Source of the DNA: Pyrocephalus nanus
Taxonomy: Eukaryota; Chordata; Aves; Passeriformes; Tyrannidae
Reading direction: 5' to 3'
DNA: 64,000 nt
Assembly (NCBI GenBank): GCA_038380795.1
Contig: CM076259.1
Coordinates: forward strand, 58,857,938-58,921,937
Shown: positions 1 through 12,600 of the stretch, piece by piece
Layout: each line of letters opens with the position of its first letter
How positions within the stretch are numbered: the stretch's first letter is position 1
Made by a program: the position numbers and the translations under genes
The notes under the pieces: generated by a model
Seen by the model: only the letters and a program-made list of their open reading frames with translations
Databases searched by the model: none
Told to the model about the DNA's origin: nothing

Positions 1-3000
1 CTTTCTTTCAAAGAAAAGTATTTTAAACTGGGAAGAGCAGTAAAATGTGAAGCATATGATCAAAACCTCTCCCAGACTATTTCAATCCAGTATTTCTTGT
101 TTTGGGACTGGAGCAAACATGCTTAGTCCTGTAAATAATAAATAGAAATCATCTTTAACTCTCTTTTCCTGCCCAAAGAAATTTATAACGCAATGTTGTA
201 TAACTGTAATTCAAATGAGAGGAATTGATTTTTTTTTAAATAAAGGTCCGTTTCATATTTTCCTATTCTTTTTGTAGAAAAATAGATAACCTGCCAATTT
301 TACTGTTAAATTGAACTCAGCAATGCTAATTCACTTAATGAAAATTTCATAATGCCTTGATAATGAACAGATATTTTTTCAAGGGTAAAATTATTCATGT
401 TTTTCAATGCATCTGGTCTTCATTTTGGGAAGACTGGCAGGATACACCTTTTTCCCATGTAATGGAAAATTAATACATAAAACAAACATGAGAGAATGTT
501 CCATAGTCTTACTTTAAAAACAGTTTTAAAACTAGATTTTATCCATACCTATAATTCCACAGGGGACATGTAAGACAGAAAGCCCCACAGTGATTCCATT
601 GTGCTTGATACTTCCAATTAGTAATTGCATTGCTAATGTTTACTACTGTTTCTGCAGTTCTGTCTCTGTGCCCCTAAGTATTAAGTTCTTGCACATAAGT
701 TCAATAGTTTTGGTAACTAATAATTAGCAGTGCAAAAAGTCTTTGTGAAAGGTCAAGTCACAAGTGATGTAAATTGTAGAGGATAACCGAGCTGGAGCAA
801 TTTATTTAAGTTACAACCAGGAAATGACCGTGTCACTCATGAGTGAGAGCCACAGAAAATTATGTGAGTAATTCTAAATTTATTTTTCACCCCAATAACA
901 TATGTACCTCTCAACTGCAGCTCTCCCCTATTTTTTTGATTCTGTTTTCAAGGGTTATATGTTTTGTGGTATGATTTTCATGCCATCAAGGTTTGATGCT
1001 GCTCCTTCTAACTGCAAAGATTTAACGTTTGCAGGTAAAGGAATGAATTTTTGATGACTTGAGGAAGCTGAGGAGTTTGGACAGGATTTAAAATATCTCT
1101 GCTGTCTCTTCAGAGATGAATCAGTGGGATTGATAAAGCATCATTTGGTAATTATCAATAGAAAATCTTTACTGGTTGTTTGAATTCTTGTATTTATATA
1201 TAAAATATCGTGTGGAACTTGATCTTTTTTACAAAAAGAAATTTTCTAATTGTTTTTTACTACTGTTGCATTAGCTCTAATAGCTCTGTGAAGTGTTAGT
1301 TTATGTACTTGAAATTCTCATTTCTGCCATACAGAAGCCCAGTCTGTTTCTCAGAAATTATAATCCATTTGGAAGCCATACGGAGACTTTCAGAAGACTA
1401 TTTTTGTTGCCAGTTTAGCTAATACCAAAATTCATAGCAATATCTGTAGGCCTAATAGTGATTGCCCTCAACATTTTAACTGAAAAAAATTATTTTGAAG
1501 GGTTTGTGGGTTTTTTTTTGAAGGGTAAGTGTAATTAAACTTAAAACATCACTCCCTTATCATACATAAATAACAAAATATCAGCACTATTAAAACTTTT
1601 GCAAACTAGCAAAATGCTGATGAATACAAACCCAAAAGCATTCCTGGACAAATTGTAATCAATTTAGCTGTAGTGGTTAAAGACCTACCACCCTCAGAGC
1701 AGTCAACAGAAAATTCATATATGTACATGGTAGAATTACTTATGTTAAATAATTCACAACCTTGTCTCCCAGTTGACAAAACTTGGTAAGCTCTTTGATG
1801 GGGTTTTTGCTTATTATCTATTGCTTATATTAGTGAGGGCAGAAGAAGCTGGTGCATAATTTATGTTTAACTCCGGTCATGTCTTTACTAATGTTCTCAT
1901 GTTGCTTCCCAGCTTCAGTGTCTGGATGACATCCCAGCTTCTTGGCAAGATGAGACCCTTGCATGTCTCTCTACTGTTTCTGTTTAGAAGAACTGTACAG
2001 GCAGGGTAGGAAAAAGTTGTTGGGTGCTCCAAAATCAAGATTGACCAAGGCTTCAGGCTCCAAAGCCTAGCATAGCCATGGTGGACTAAAATCCTTTAAG
2101 TTATAGTCTTGCAATCCCTGCTGGAAGCCCTCTCTAATGGTTAACACTAACTGCTGGAATGCCCTTGAAAAGAGAAGTGTTTTGGCTAACTCTACCAGCT
2201 ATGTAAGGCTATTGAAAATAATGAAATTTATGGTAGCTATTAGTAGGACAAGTATGCAAGTGGCCAATCAATATTTTATTCTATGGAACAAATACTTTGG
2301 AAAAATCTATTTATTGTATGATTCAAAGACTACTGTTAGGATTGAAAAGCTACTGAAGACAAAAGCAATATGGTACAAAGTTTAAAGTAATTTGGAATTA
2401 ATTTTTTCCAAAATCATTGCAAACAACTGTTTTAGGAAGCTAAGTTTGATCCAGGTATAGCTAAATGAGAGCATGTAAACTGGAAGGTGAAAACAGGAAG
2501 AAATACTAAAAGTCAAATTGGATAGTTTGTTTTCTTTATGGAAACTCTGTGAAAAGCCAAAAATAAAATCTCCACAGTGCCCCAAATCCCTACTATGACT
2601 ATTTAAAGGGAATTAGCATTTTAAGTCCCAGTTTTATTAAATTAAAGTATTAATTGGATAAAAGACCATTTTAGTTTAATTAATAACCTGTCAATGTCAT
2701 TAACAGGGAAAAAATTATAGATATAACTATGTTTTTCTCCTAGTGTTAGTTGAAGTAAGCTCTGTTTGGGACTAAATTCTCTTTGCAGTTACAGTCAATT
2801 ATTTTGTGAATGGGAAGGCTGAGGAAAGCTGTTTGAAGCTGCTTGGTTTTGATTTTCAGCGAGGGAGAGCATGTGTGCTGGCAAGTAGAGTTTAGGGTCT
2901 CTTAATGAGAACTTTAAGGATACAAGATTTTCCACTCGGACAGTTTTGGAAGGTTTATAACCAGCACACAGGCATGCAGATACTGTGAAGGTTCCTAGCA

Positions 3001-4295
3001 GCACTCTGCTCTCCCAAGGTGCCTTCTCTATATATTGATATAGGCATTTGGACTGTACTGCTTAGTGAGATTCGAGAGGATTTTCTACAGGCATCTGTCA
3101 CTTGTGGTGTTGTCCGTACTTTCCATCCTGGTTTACTGTCTCCTTAAATTGTGCACCTTAAAAAATGCAGTTGTCCATATATGACAAAAATTACCATTTT
3201 TCCCCTAAAGGAGCACAGCTTGGGAACCTCTCCTGAAATAATTTGTTTCATTAGCCACCCTTTTACACCATATCCTTACAATCCCAAAAGAGCTGAAACA
3301 TGTGACCTCCCGAGAACTGCCCGTGACCTTAGTAATTTAATAGGCTTGTATGTTGAGGGGATCATCAAAGGGCAGGGTAATATTTGCAGTGGCAGACGAG
3401 ATATGCAATAGATGGGATTTGTACATCAAAATTACAAGCTGTTGTGGTGCTTCTGAAAGGTGAAGAGGGCCTGATCACTGCACCTCACGTTGGGTCCTTC
3501 TTTGTTGCTGTCACTGCACGCAAACAATTTCATGTAATCTAATACTAGCAGCTACTTCTCTTAATTCACAGTGCTGGCAAACATATTAGTTAGTACTAAC
3601 AAACTTCTCACTGTTGCATCTGTATGTCTAGAGCAGGTATCTTTAAATGTCAAGCACTATGGAATTGCATGAATATATTTTTAGTGTATGTTCTGGCATT
3701 TAAAAGAGGTATAGTTCATCTAAAGGTTCTGAGAGGATTCCAGCCCAACATGAGTGGTTTCTGTCATTAGCCAGGTTTGTAACTTAAGCTAGTATTCTAG
3801 GCAAGTACAACTGTTAGTTAATTCTGTGATAACATCCACTTAATGTGCATGAGTGAATGGATAAAGTGCGTGTGGAAGTGTTGCAGAGATCTAATTTTCT
3901 GCATAACTCGTATATTTGGGTCTGAATAGCAGTTTGTAGCAAAAAGCTGAAACACATGATTTCCAATTCAACGAAAAGGAAAACACAGAACTTGATTTGT
4001 ACTGGTTCAGATAAAAGTTGGTGTGTACTCAGTAGTTTGTGCCCTTTGTTTCCCCTTGTTCTGGTTCACTCCATGAGAAAATTCATCGTCTTTGCAAACA
4101 TCTTGGGACTTTGGCATGTGCTTGTCTTTAAACAGTACTTTAGTCCTCCTTGGAACTTGTTCATTTATTTCAATTATAGCCTTTACGTATAAGCCTACAG
4201 GTGATTTGGGTAGGGGAAGTTGCTCCTCTCATAAAACCGATCATCAGATCGATCATTGCTAGACTTTTAAATGGCACACCTATGAATGTTGTTGT

Positions 4296-4395
4296 CTTGC
4301 CAGTATTTGTGTGTGGATGTGTGTGGATATGTAGTATCTAGTTTGTAGGGTGTATGTGCGAGCACACCTGTACATATATTTGTATATACATACCC
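4296..4395. repeat. Degenerate TG/TA-rich alternating tract
   Basis: About 100 bp is dominated by alternating purine-pyrimidine steps: TGTGTGGATGTGTGTGGATA, then GTGTATGTGCGAGCACACC and a TATATTTGTATATACATA run. It is an eroded dinucleotide-type low-complexity tract with no coding content. Confidence 0.5.
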
Positions 4396-6139
4396 TGGTT
4401 TTGCCCAATATAATGACACCAACCTGTTTGTAGAGCCAAAAAAAACTTAAAACTATACAGTGCTTGAGATGCTGCATTGTTTTTATCATAGTATTTTTTA
4501 TATCAGATGAATTTCAGGATGTTTACAGATGCTTATTAATATTTAAATTATACAATGGAGTGGCAGGATGCTTATGATTGTTGTCAGCTAAAGAATTGTA
4601 TATGATTCTGGGTGAAATTTTGGCTTTTTTGAAATCCTTGGCAAAACTCCCATTGATCTCACTGAGGCCAAGATTAAACCTCTCCGAATCTATTGTTTAC
4701 TGGCTATTTTCCTACTGTGATAATTTTTTTAAATGAGTGAAATATATTTATTTTTTCCCAATGTGAAATCTGCAGTTACTATTTGGATTTTTCTACAGAA
4801 CCTGCAAACTACAACACAGGTGGGAATAAATGCCTCAGAGAATGTACAGAATTTTTCACTGATCTGGTCCTTGAGTATGTCTAAGAAAACAACTTCTGAA
4901 ATAACTTTTGTAAGATTTAATACAGATCTAAGAAGAGATTACCTTTCATACCTCTCTGCACAAAGAGGGAATGCAATGTGGCAGGTGAATGTGAAGAAGT
5001 ATTAATTGATGAATAAAAAGTAGTCCTGTCTGATTTGTATACCTACTGATTTCATGCAGTTCACCTGGCTCTGCGGAACTGGAATGAGACACTTGAGGTA
5101 CCTTATCCAAAAATACCTTATTGGGAAAAAAAAGTTATATAGTAAGTATGTGGCTTTAAATTTCTCATCAAGACATGGAGGTATCTTCAGAGCCAGTCTT
5201 TTGAATGAATTTCAGTATTTCACGGATGAATTAAAATGATGAAAATATAAAGTGGTAAGACAAATCAGACAACTTCTTGACATTAGAGAAATCACTTGTC
5301 TAGACACAGAAGGATCAGTTCTTTAATAGCACAAGGGAGGAAAAACACCGTAATGCAGTGCTTCCTAAGTCCTTTGCCAGGGTATCTTTTAATTGTATGT
5401 GCTCAAAGTATATTCTTCCTGTAAAAAGACATAAGGCTGTGAAACAGCTAAATAGATGCATCCTAATTTCTTCATGTAAGGCTAAAAATATCATTTTCAA
5501 ACAAGAGCTATCATGCACTTTGAAATATATGTGTTGGGAACAGGTAAGTTTCTATCCATCTTAGTCCTCCCAGGGATGGTCAGAGTTGTAAAATGAGGTA
5601 GTTCTGCCAAGGTTATCAAAAGAAATAGCAAGGCAAACATACTTCTTCATGAGGCTCCTTCTGAAGACATCTGTGCAAATGCCCACCACTTCCAGGAATC
5701 TTTTCCTATAATTTTGTTTAAGAAAGGATCATATTCAGATTCCCATTCTTCCCCTTTCTACTAAAGAAGGAAGTATGCACCTTGTTTGAACTTCCCAAGA
5801 GTTTGTTGGCTTCAGGAACAGACCTCAAAAGAATATAGAGTTGAGGCAAACAGTAGGCCTGTGGAGGATACAACTCCACTTGGGCTCACTGGTCTGCTAA
5901 TGTGGATCTGATTACAAATTTGTGGGGAAAAAACTCCTGCTATGCTCCTACTCCAGTTAGTGGCAAGCCTCATGGTTGCTAGTGGGAGCAGATGGGCACC
6001 CAAGAGAGCAGACACCTTTCCTTCTGCATGTTGATTATCTTTCTGCAGTTCAGATCAGGGCTAGAGTTCAGGACACATGTATATATGTCTGAAAGGCCAT
6101 GTGATATGTGAGGAAATGAGGAAGAAGTGGCTGGAAGTC

Positions 6140-6265
6140 TGGATTCTGCCTTTTCTTTCCTGCCATGGAGCTGGTGCAAGACTGGGGGTAACTCAGTTAA
6201 CCTTTGTGTGCCTCACTTTCTCCGCCCGTGGGAATAAGGATGCTTTTCACCTCTGTACAGCCCCC
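6140..6265 (+). repeat. Ancient MIR-like SINE relic
   Basis: The stretch around 6181-6250 (GTAACTCAGTTAACCTTTGT, GTGCCTCACTTTCTC, then GGGAATAAGGAT and CACCTCTGTACAG) follows the core and 3' half of the amniote MIR consensus as I know it: the 'TTAACCTCTCTGTGCCTCAGTTTCC...GGGATAATAATACCTACCT' segment. The upstream bases (TCTGGATTCTGCC...GAGCTGGTGCAAGACTGGGGG) fit its middle. Many substitutions show great age. MIR relics in bird genomes are rare survivors. Confidence 0.55.
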
Positions 6266-6966
6266 TCAAGACCTATAGGAGAGCAGCATTATATAAGCAG
6301 CTAAGTTTTACTGACACTATTATATGTAATATAAATAAATTACTTTTGTCCGTAACACTCCAAGAATTGCTTTTCCTAGTTCCAGTTCTCTTTGATGACC
6401 TACTACGTCCTGGGTAGTCAGTTTTGAAGCTTAGCAATTGCTCTAATACTTAAAACTACACACATAGCAGGCTCTGTTTGCTGCAGAAAAGAGTAAAACT
6501 TTAAACTGCCTGACAAAACTTGCCAATGAAGTATATCTAACAGAGCAGGGGTGTAACTTTTGGCTTTATTTACTTGTAATAATGATAAGGAACAGTGAAT
6601 TTTGTTTGTTTACATACTGTTTACAATGGCACAGTTTTATTTTTAATATATAAAAACAACTGAGGTATTTATTGCATATACTATTTTAAAGATGTTTTAT
6701 GTGTTTTCACCTTTGGAATATATTGTTACATTTCCTTGTACAGATAATTTGGGTGGCTTTGTTAATATAGCTAGTAATTTTTATGACTACTAAGTGACCA
6801 GTTTTCCGTGCCTTTTTATTGTTGGATGCATGATTACGTATTTATTATTGTATGGAAGTCACTGAGATGTGTATTTTTGTATTCTGCTGGAAGCAATGGT
6901 TGATTTTATTGTACATGATAAGAGATGCCTTCCATAATGGGCATTCCTATGAGATCTTCCTTCTCA

Positions 6967-6972
6967 AATAAA
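6967..6972 (+). terminator. Polyadenylation signal AATAAA with downstream U/GU-rich element
   Basis: A canonical AATAAA is followed about 35 bp later by an 11-base T run and GGTGTGTCT (7008-7027), the arrangement expected of a strong mammalian or avian cleavage site, with cleavage at about 6985-6995. It would end the transcript of the gene upstream of AKAP11. Confidence 0.6.
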
Positions 6973-9599
6973 CAGAATGCATTCAATGTATGTAAGTCCT
7001 TGAAATCTTTTTTTTTTTGGTGTGTCTAGTAATCAGTGGAAATCCTTGAACATCATGACACTGAATTTTAGATGTTATCCACTCAAAATATGGGTTGCTA
7101 CCAATGCCATCAAATCCAAACCAAAATTCCCCAAGAAATCAATACAATTGCAAGTCCTTGGCATGGTGTGTGTTTGTAATTTAAAAGAAAAACTCTGTAT
7201 GTTAAAACTAAATAAAATTTGGATGAATGACTGTTGAGCAGCATTTCTATTCAGTCTGCCAGAGACTGCCTGAAAATTGTTTTAAATGACAGGCTTTGAA
7301 TACAGCTTTTATATATACTTTATATGGGTATGTGCAAACCCATATGTAAGTAGGCCGCTGTGCACGCAAGTGTTTACATTTGCAGGGATCTTCCACTAGA
7401 TCTTGCTGGCATACAGTGTCTTAAGCATAAAAGCAGATTTGCATTTGCATCCATAGTAACAACAGTGGTTAGAATATACAGTAGCCTCTGTTTTTCCAGG
7501 GTAAGTGTCAGTAAAGCAAACACATTTTTTATTAAGTAGTGTAGACTGTACCTCTCTTAACACCAACCCAGCTAAACACTCATTTGAGTTGATTCCAGAG
7601 GGCAGTTCTGCAGGCAATCATCACCTACTGTGCTGTAGGTCAGTGAGGTACTAGGCTGGTACTTAAGACATGATGTGAAAGTAACTACAATCAATGGTAT
7701 ATAACAAAGGGGGGAAAAAAGTGTGTAGGAACCTAAGTCAGTTCATGAAGGCAATAATCGTGACTGATGAAGGCAGTCATCTTGTAGTTGGGATCCTCTT
7801 GTCCTGAAGTGATCATATGTTGGAGAGGCATTTTTATGGATAACCCAGAGTGCTTAAAGGTCAGTGCTGGGGGTTTTAATGCACCATGAATTCCAGGTGC
7901 TTACAGTTCTCTTAGGATTGAACTCTGTACTTCAATTTTGGGTGTGTTTTGGGAGCATTCAATTTCATGAACTACAATGAAATGGTTGGTTGCAATAGTA
8001 AAAACTGTGGCATAAATGAGAGACTGTAGTAGGAGAAGTAGCTAATGGGGTAAAGTAGGGGACACCACGGGAGATGGCACTCTGCAGTACATAGGGAGAC
8101 TGTGTGTGATGGTGTTTGGACACCATGAACTCTGGAGAATTGCTTCTAGCAGCTAAACTGAACAATACGGTAGGTTTCCCATAGTTTGTCTTGCTCATAA
8201 ATTAGATATCTGTGAATAAGAAGTCAAAGAATATTAAAAAAGTGGTTGGATTTTAAGCCCTAAATTGGGAGATGCACTGAGGAAGTTTTTAATGATTTTA
8301 ATAAAATTTTGGTAAATGGGTAAACTTTTCATACCATATTTTAGTACTTGTGGCATATAATCAATCTGTTTGTGTCAGTGGCATCAAATAGCTGCTGCTG
8401 AATTCTGAAATAGTGCTAACTTTAAACTCCTATGACTAAATTAATAAAAATCTGGAAAAAAAAGAAGTGGTAGACAAGAAAGAGTTGAAAAGTCCAGAAG
8501 CAAGTCTAACAGAGTTACTGCCCAGACAGTTTATCAGAAAGGGCAGCAGGGATGTCTTGTCTACGCAAAATCTAGTAGCAAATTATTCAAAGAGGTCTGG
8601 TTTGGATGGCATGACAAACTACAAGGGCAAAAATGAAACTGATGCAGGATGAGCAGCTCCTTCATTTCATGTTAATATTAGAATATTGGAAAGTAGAATA
8701 TGGCAAATAGTGGGGAATGAAAATTATTTTTAAATTATGCCATTCAGGCCACTAAAAGTTTCTAAAAGTGTTCAGATTAAAATCTGCCCATTCTGGAAGC
8801 AGATGTGGAAGTATGGCATTAGTCTGAGCTGGTTGTGTATTAAACTAGTTGTTTTCCCCATTTCCTTTGCAGTGATTGCAGACTGTTTCCTAATTACATA
8901 AATGTGGTTAAAAGCATACTTGGTGAAAATAAAATATATCAGTGGACCCACGGCCTTGATCATCCCCAGCCATCTAAAGTCAGAAAGATGTCAGGGACTG
9001 CATTTGTCTTGTAAGCATGACAAAACACAAGGCAGGTGCAATGACTTCTGTCCTGGCCAAATGCAAAACAGATGAGTGAAAGCAGCAGCTGGCCCGTGTC
9101 CTCCTTCAGATGAGAACTGAGGGGATCTACACGGAAGTGCATCTTTCTTTTTATAGAGGGAGAGATGATAGATGTCATGGTGATGAAATGGGACATCCTG
9201 GGATATCCTGGGACATGACAGACACCTCGTTGAGCCGGCAGCAGGATTTCTGCTCTTAACTTTAGTTTCCATTTCCTTTCCCTGACGGCAGTGCACAGCT
9301 GTGCCTGCATTTGCCCCTTTGAACTCATTCCTCCCCTCTGCCCTTTCACTGTCATTTGCCTCTCCATGGCTCAAAGCTTCCAGCCCTTCTCACCTACCTA
9401 CTGTCATTTCCCAGTAACACTTTGCCAAATGCAATTTCCTTTCTTCAGTTTCAATCAAAAAAAAATATAAGTCTGCTGCCTAGCAACATCAATGTGACAG
9501 CAGATACATGTTCTCTGGGCAGTCACACTATCCTCTGAGTAGATCAGTTCATTAATTAAGCGTCAGACATGTACCTCTGAATCCCTAATGCACTGTCTC

Positions 9600-9602
<3 letters not shown>

Positions 9603-9636
<34 letters not shown>
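9603..9636. repeat. (TAA)n microsatellite, about 11 units
   Basis: A perfect TAA array of 34 bp with no interruption. Trinucleotide AT-only arrays of this length are usually polymorphic. Confidence 0.97.
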
Positions 9637-12600
9637 CTGTGAATGGTTTAACAATTCAAAGGACAGTTTGTTTTCCTTGTTCTGAGGGAGCCCCACTTTG
9701 CTGAGACTTCCTGGGTGCAGCATGTCCGACCACTGTTGAAGCCGTCAGTACTCTGAAGGTCAAGTCAGCAACTGCTCACACAGCAGCCTGCAAGTGGTGT
9801 AGGAGTATGTACTTCTGTTTTTAGCTTGATGATTTATTTTCCAACTAACTTTGCTTAAAAGCATTAATTCAGTCAAGCAGAAATATTAAGGAGCTATTTT
9901 CAGATGAATAAAAATAAAAAAGAGTTCAAGAGCTTGGAGATGCCATGGAACTGCTCCAAAAGCATGAGGGGAAACTCTTTAAGGATTGGAAGTTCACAGG
10001 TTACTTCAGAATACCTGCACAAAAAACTTGGTAGGTAATGGTTTCAGGCTATGCTTTCTCCTTCACCAGCTTCTATAAACACTGGGAGGAGCAGGTGAGT
10101 TCTGGGATAAACTGCTCATCTGAGGCACAGTGAAAATTCAGAAGAGAGTGCCTTTATCTGGAATTGTGTGGGCAACTCTCCCCTAAAATTAAAACCAATG
10201 CACTTGAATAAAACAGTCTGATATAAAGTGAGTTTTTCTTTTATAAGCACTGACTTTCTAGCAAGGTGAGCTTTACGTGATTCTGCTGAGGTATTCTATT
10301 TCTCACTTTCTCTCTTCTGGACCTCCACCTTCTATGCCACCATGTCTTGAGCATCTTCTCTCAGGTAATCCACAGGCCATAAACCCAAGGAAGTGTTGGT
10401 ACAGGAGGGACACTGCAGATCAAGAGACGGGAGAGAATCAGATAGCATTGATTGCCTTGTAAAATCCAGTTGAATTCTGAAATAATTTTTCCAGGTTTCA
10501 GTTAAAGTCACATCTGTAAATTGCCATTTTACTTATCAGAAGTAAACAATGGAATGAACTTATATATAAATAAAAATCAAATATATTCCTTAAAGAGTTT
10601 ATAAAGGACTTACACAGCTACACAGAGAAAGATGGAGGAGAAAATACCTGTGCCAGCTCTGCTCCACCACAGCATCAAGAACACATAAATTTTACAGATT
10701 CAGTGTAAGACCTTCTAAAAGTTGTCTTAGGAAGGTATATACTGCTTTGCAAATAAAATCTCCTCAGCATTAAAATTTCCAATTTAATTTTGTCTCCCTG
10801 TGACCACTCAGGCATGAAAATTATTACTCTGTAGCTCCTAGAATCTTAGGTCTATTTAAAATATTGATAGAAATATTAATTATATCTTCTGAACATTGTG
10901 GAAAGTGTAGCCTGGGCAAATGAGCCTAAGTTATTGAAAAATAAAATAGCAATTAATTATGTCAACAATTAATCACCATGTAATTTTCAGTCAATAAGAA
11001 CCATAGCTAATGGCTGACTAAGCTCAATTAAGGTTTGATGAAGTACTAGTTTTTAAACAGAAGTTAAATTATTAACCCGTATCATTTGCTAGCAGGATCA
11101 ACAACACATCATGGCTTATTTTCTCAACGTAAATCTCCTCTCAAAATATAGATATATTTTGAAAACAAGATTCAATGTCCTGTGTTTTCTTAGATGGCTG
11201 GTCTGTCTGGATCTTCATTAAAGACTTTTCCCTTGCTGGATTAAATGGAGAAAAGCTTGGAACATAAACCCCTGTGGTACTTTTACATCTGTTAAGCTAA
11301 TAACCAGTTTGAATCCCTGAAGAAGTGGAAAGAAATAATATTTTCCCTTAATTTAGGGAAGACTTCTATCCTCTGCAAACCTCCTTCCTTTGTGACCTGT
11401 GGGACCCTGATTAGGTTGCCTTTGGGTTGGTAGAAGGGGTTTGCCTGTGAGGAATCATGGTTCTGGAAAGATGTTACATGACATTTTACCAAACTGTAAA
11501 TGTTCCTGTTCTGGCTGCCAGACTCACTTGTCGTGCCATCCATTTCCCTCCTTCCACATGAAACAGAGAAAAGGAGAATTTTAGGGTGTGTACATGTTAA
11601 AATTCTCTTGCACCTTGGTTTTGGGCACTGAGTGACTCTGGTGTGTGTAAGGCATCAGTGAGTATGTGTATAATGATGCTGTTGCAGTTTCTTGTTAGAC
11701 TCACTATTTCACCAAAGCTTTGTTTGTATTCAATATTAACTGTTTAAATTTATGTAGTGCTTCAAGACCTCTATAGTAAATTGAAGTTTTCTTTTTGCAT
11801 TGACTCTTTTTACTGGCCCAGAATAGAAGTCATTTTTCAGAGATACACAAATTATAACTGTTGGGAGAACTTTCCCTGAAGACATTCAATACCTCAGCTA
11901 AAATGCAGTTTCTCTTTCTGAATCCCTTTGTTTCCTCTTGTCCTCCCCTTTTGATAGTCAAAAATAAAACTGGAGCAAAAAGCCTGTTGATAACCCCACA
12001 CTTTGCAGGGCAGCTGCATCCCTTACCTTCCATTCTCCTTCAGCCCTCAGTGTCTTTCAGGGCGTCCAGCACCAACACTGGTGGTGTCTCTTGCTTCAGA
12101 CACATGATTAGCATTTTACAGAGGTGATGAAATTTTAGCATGAATAGCATGATATATAAAACAGATGCATAACTTGTGCAAACTGTACATTTAATCCTCT
12201 TCAGCACACAAACATGGATGGGATTTCCCATTTCCTTTAAAAGCAGGCCACCTAGTGCTTGCAGAGCTTCAGCACAGTGAGAAACCCACTGCCAACACCT
12301 TGGTTTGCTCCCTCCCTCATATGCACTCCCTTTAAACCATGGCACTGCTCACCTACTTTTCAAAACATACTACACCATAGTGCAACTTAAAAGAACAGAG
12401 ACTTTAGGTCTTATTGACTTTCTTGCTCTCTGCTACTTACTTAACCCCAGCACTGTTTTTTGTCAGACCTCTCTGTCAACCAGCATGAACTCCCTAATAT
12501 GGTCAAGAAGAGACAACGAACTTAACAATGTCATAGGGATCTGCTGAATTAATGAACTAAACCAAGTTATGGAAGGATCTAGTACCAGGACTGGCCCAAC

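Larger units (their letters stand above)
1..6990 (+). other. Probable 3' UTR tail of an upstream plus-strand gene (DGKH by synteny only)
   Basis: The stretch is AT-rich with no open frame that looks conserved or low in stop codons; the short ORFs on both strands are unremarkable. It ends in a complete plus-strand polyadenylation site (AATAAA plus a downstream T-rich and GT-rich element), so the simplest reading is the distal part of a long 3' UTR. In other amniotes the gene next upstream of AKAP11 in the same orientation is DGKH (diacylglycerol kinase eta), hence the tentative name. No DGKH coding exon, such as the SAM domain, was recognised, so identity rests on synteny. The alternative is plain intergenic DNA with a chance polyadenylation motif. 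Confidence 0.4.

Noticed and set aside
5060..5097. 38-bp segment bounded by TTTCATGCAG and GAG|GTACCT that resembles a small exon
   Set aside because: No frame gives a recognised peptide, no partner exons were found, and AG/GT pairs this close occur by chance.
1..6990. Calling DGKH coding exons
   Set aside because: No SAM or kinase-domain sequence is readable in any frame; only a 3' UTR assignment by synteny can be offered.
7338..7361. Short inverted repeat (ATATGGGT / ACCCATAT, 8-bp arms) suggesting a hairpin RNA
   Set aside because: Arms are too short and the surroundings do not extend the pairing; not a miRNA-like precursor.
8960..9374. Two overlapping minus-strand ORFs of 135 and 127 residues in different frames
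   Set aside because: Two frames open over the same 370 bp point to chance rather than coding. No recognisable domain and no supporting signals.
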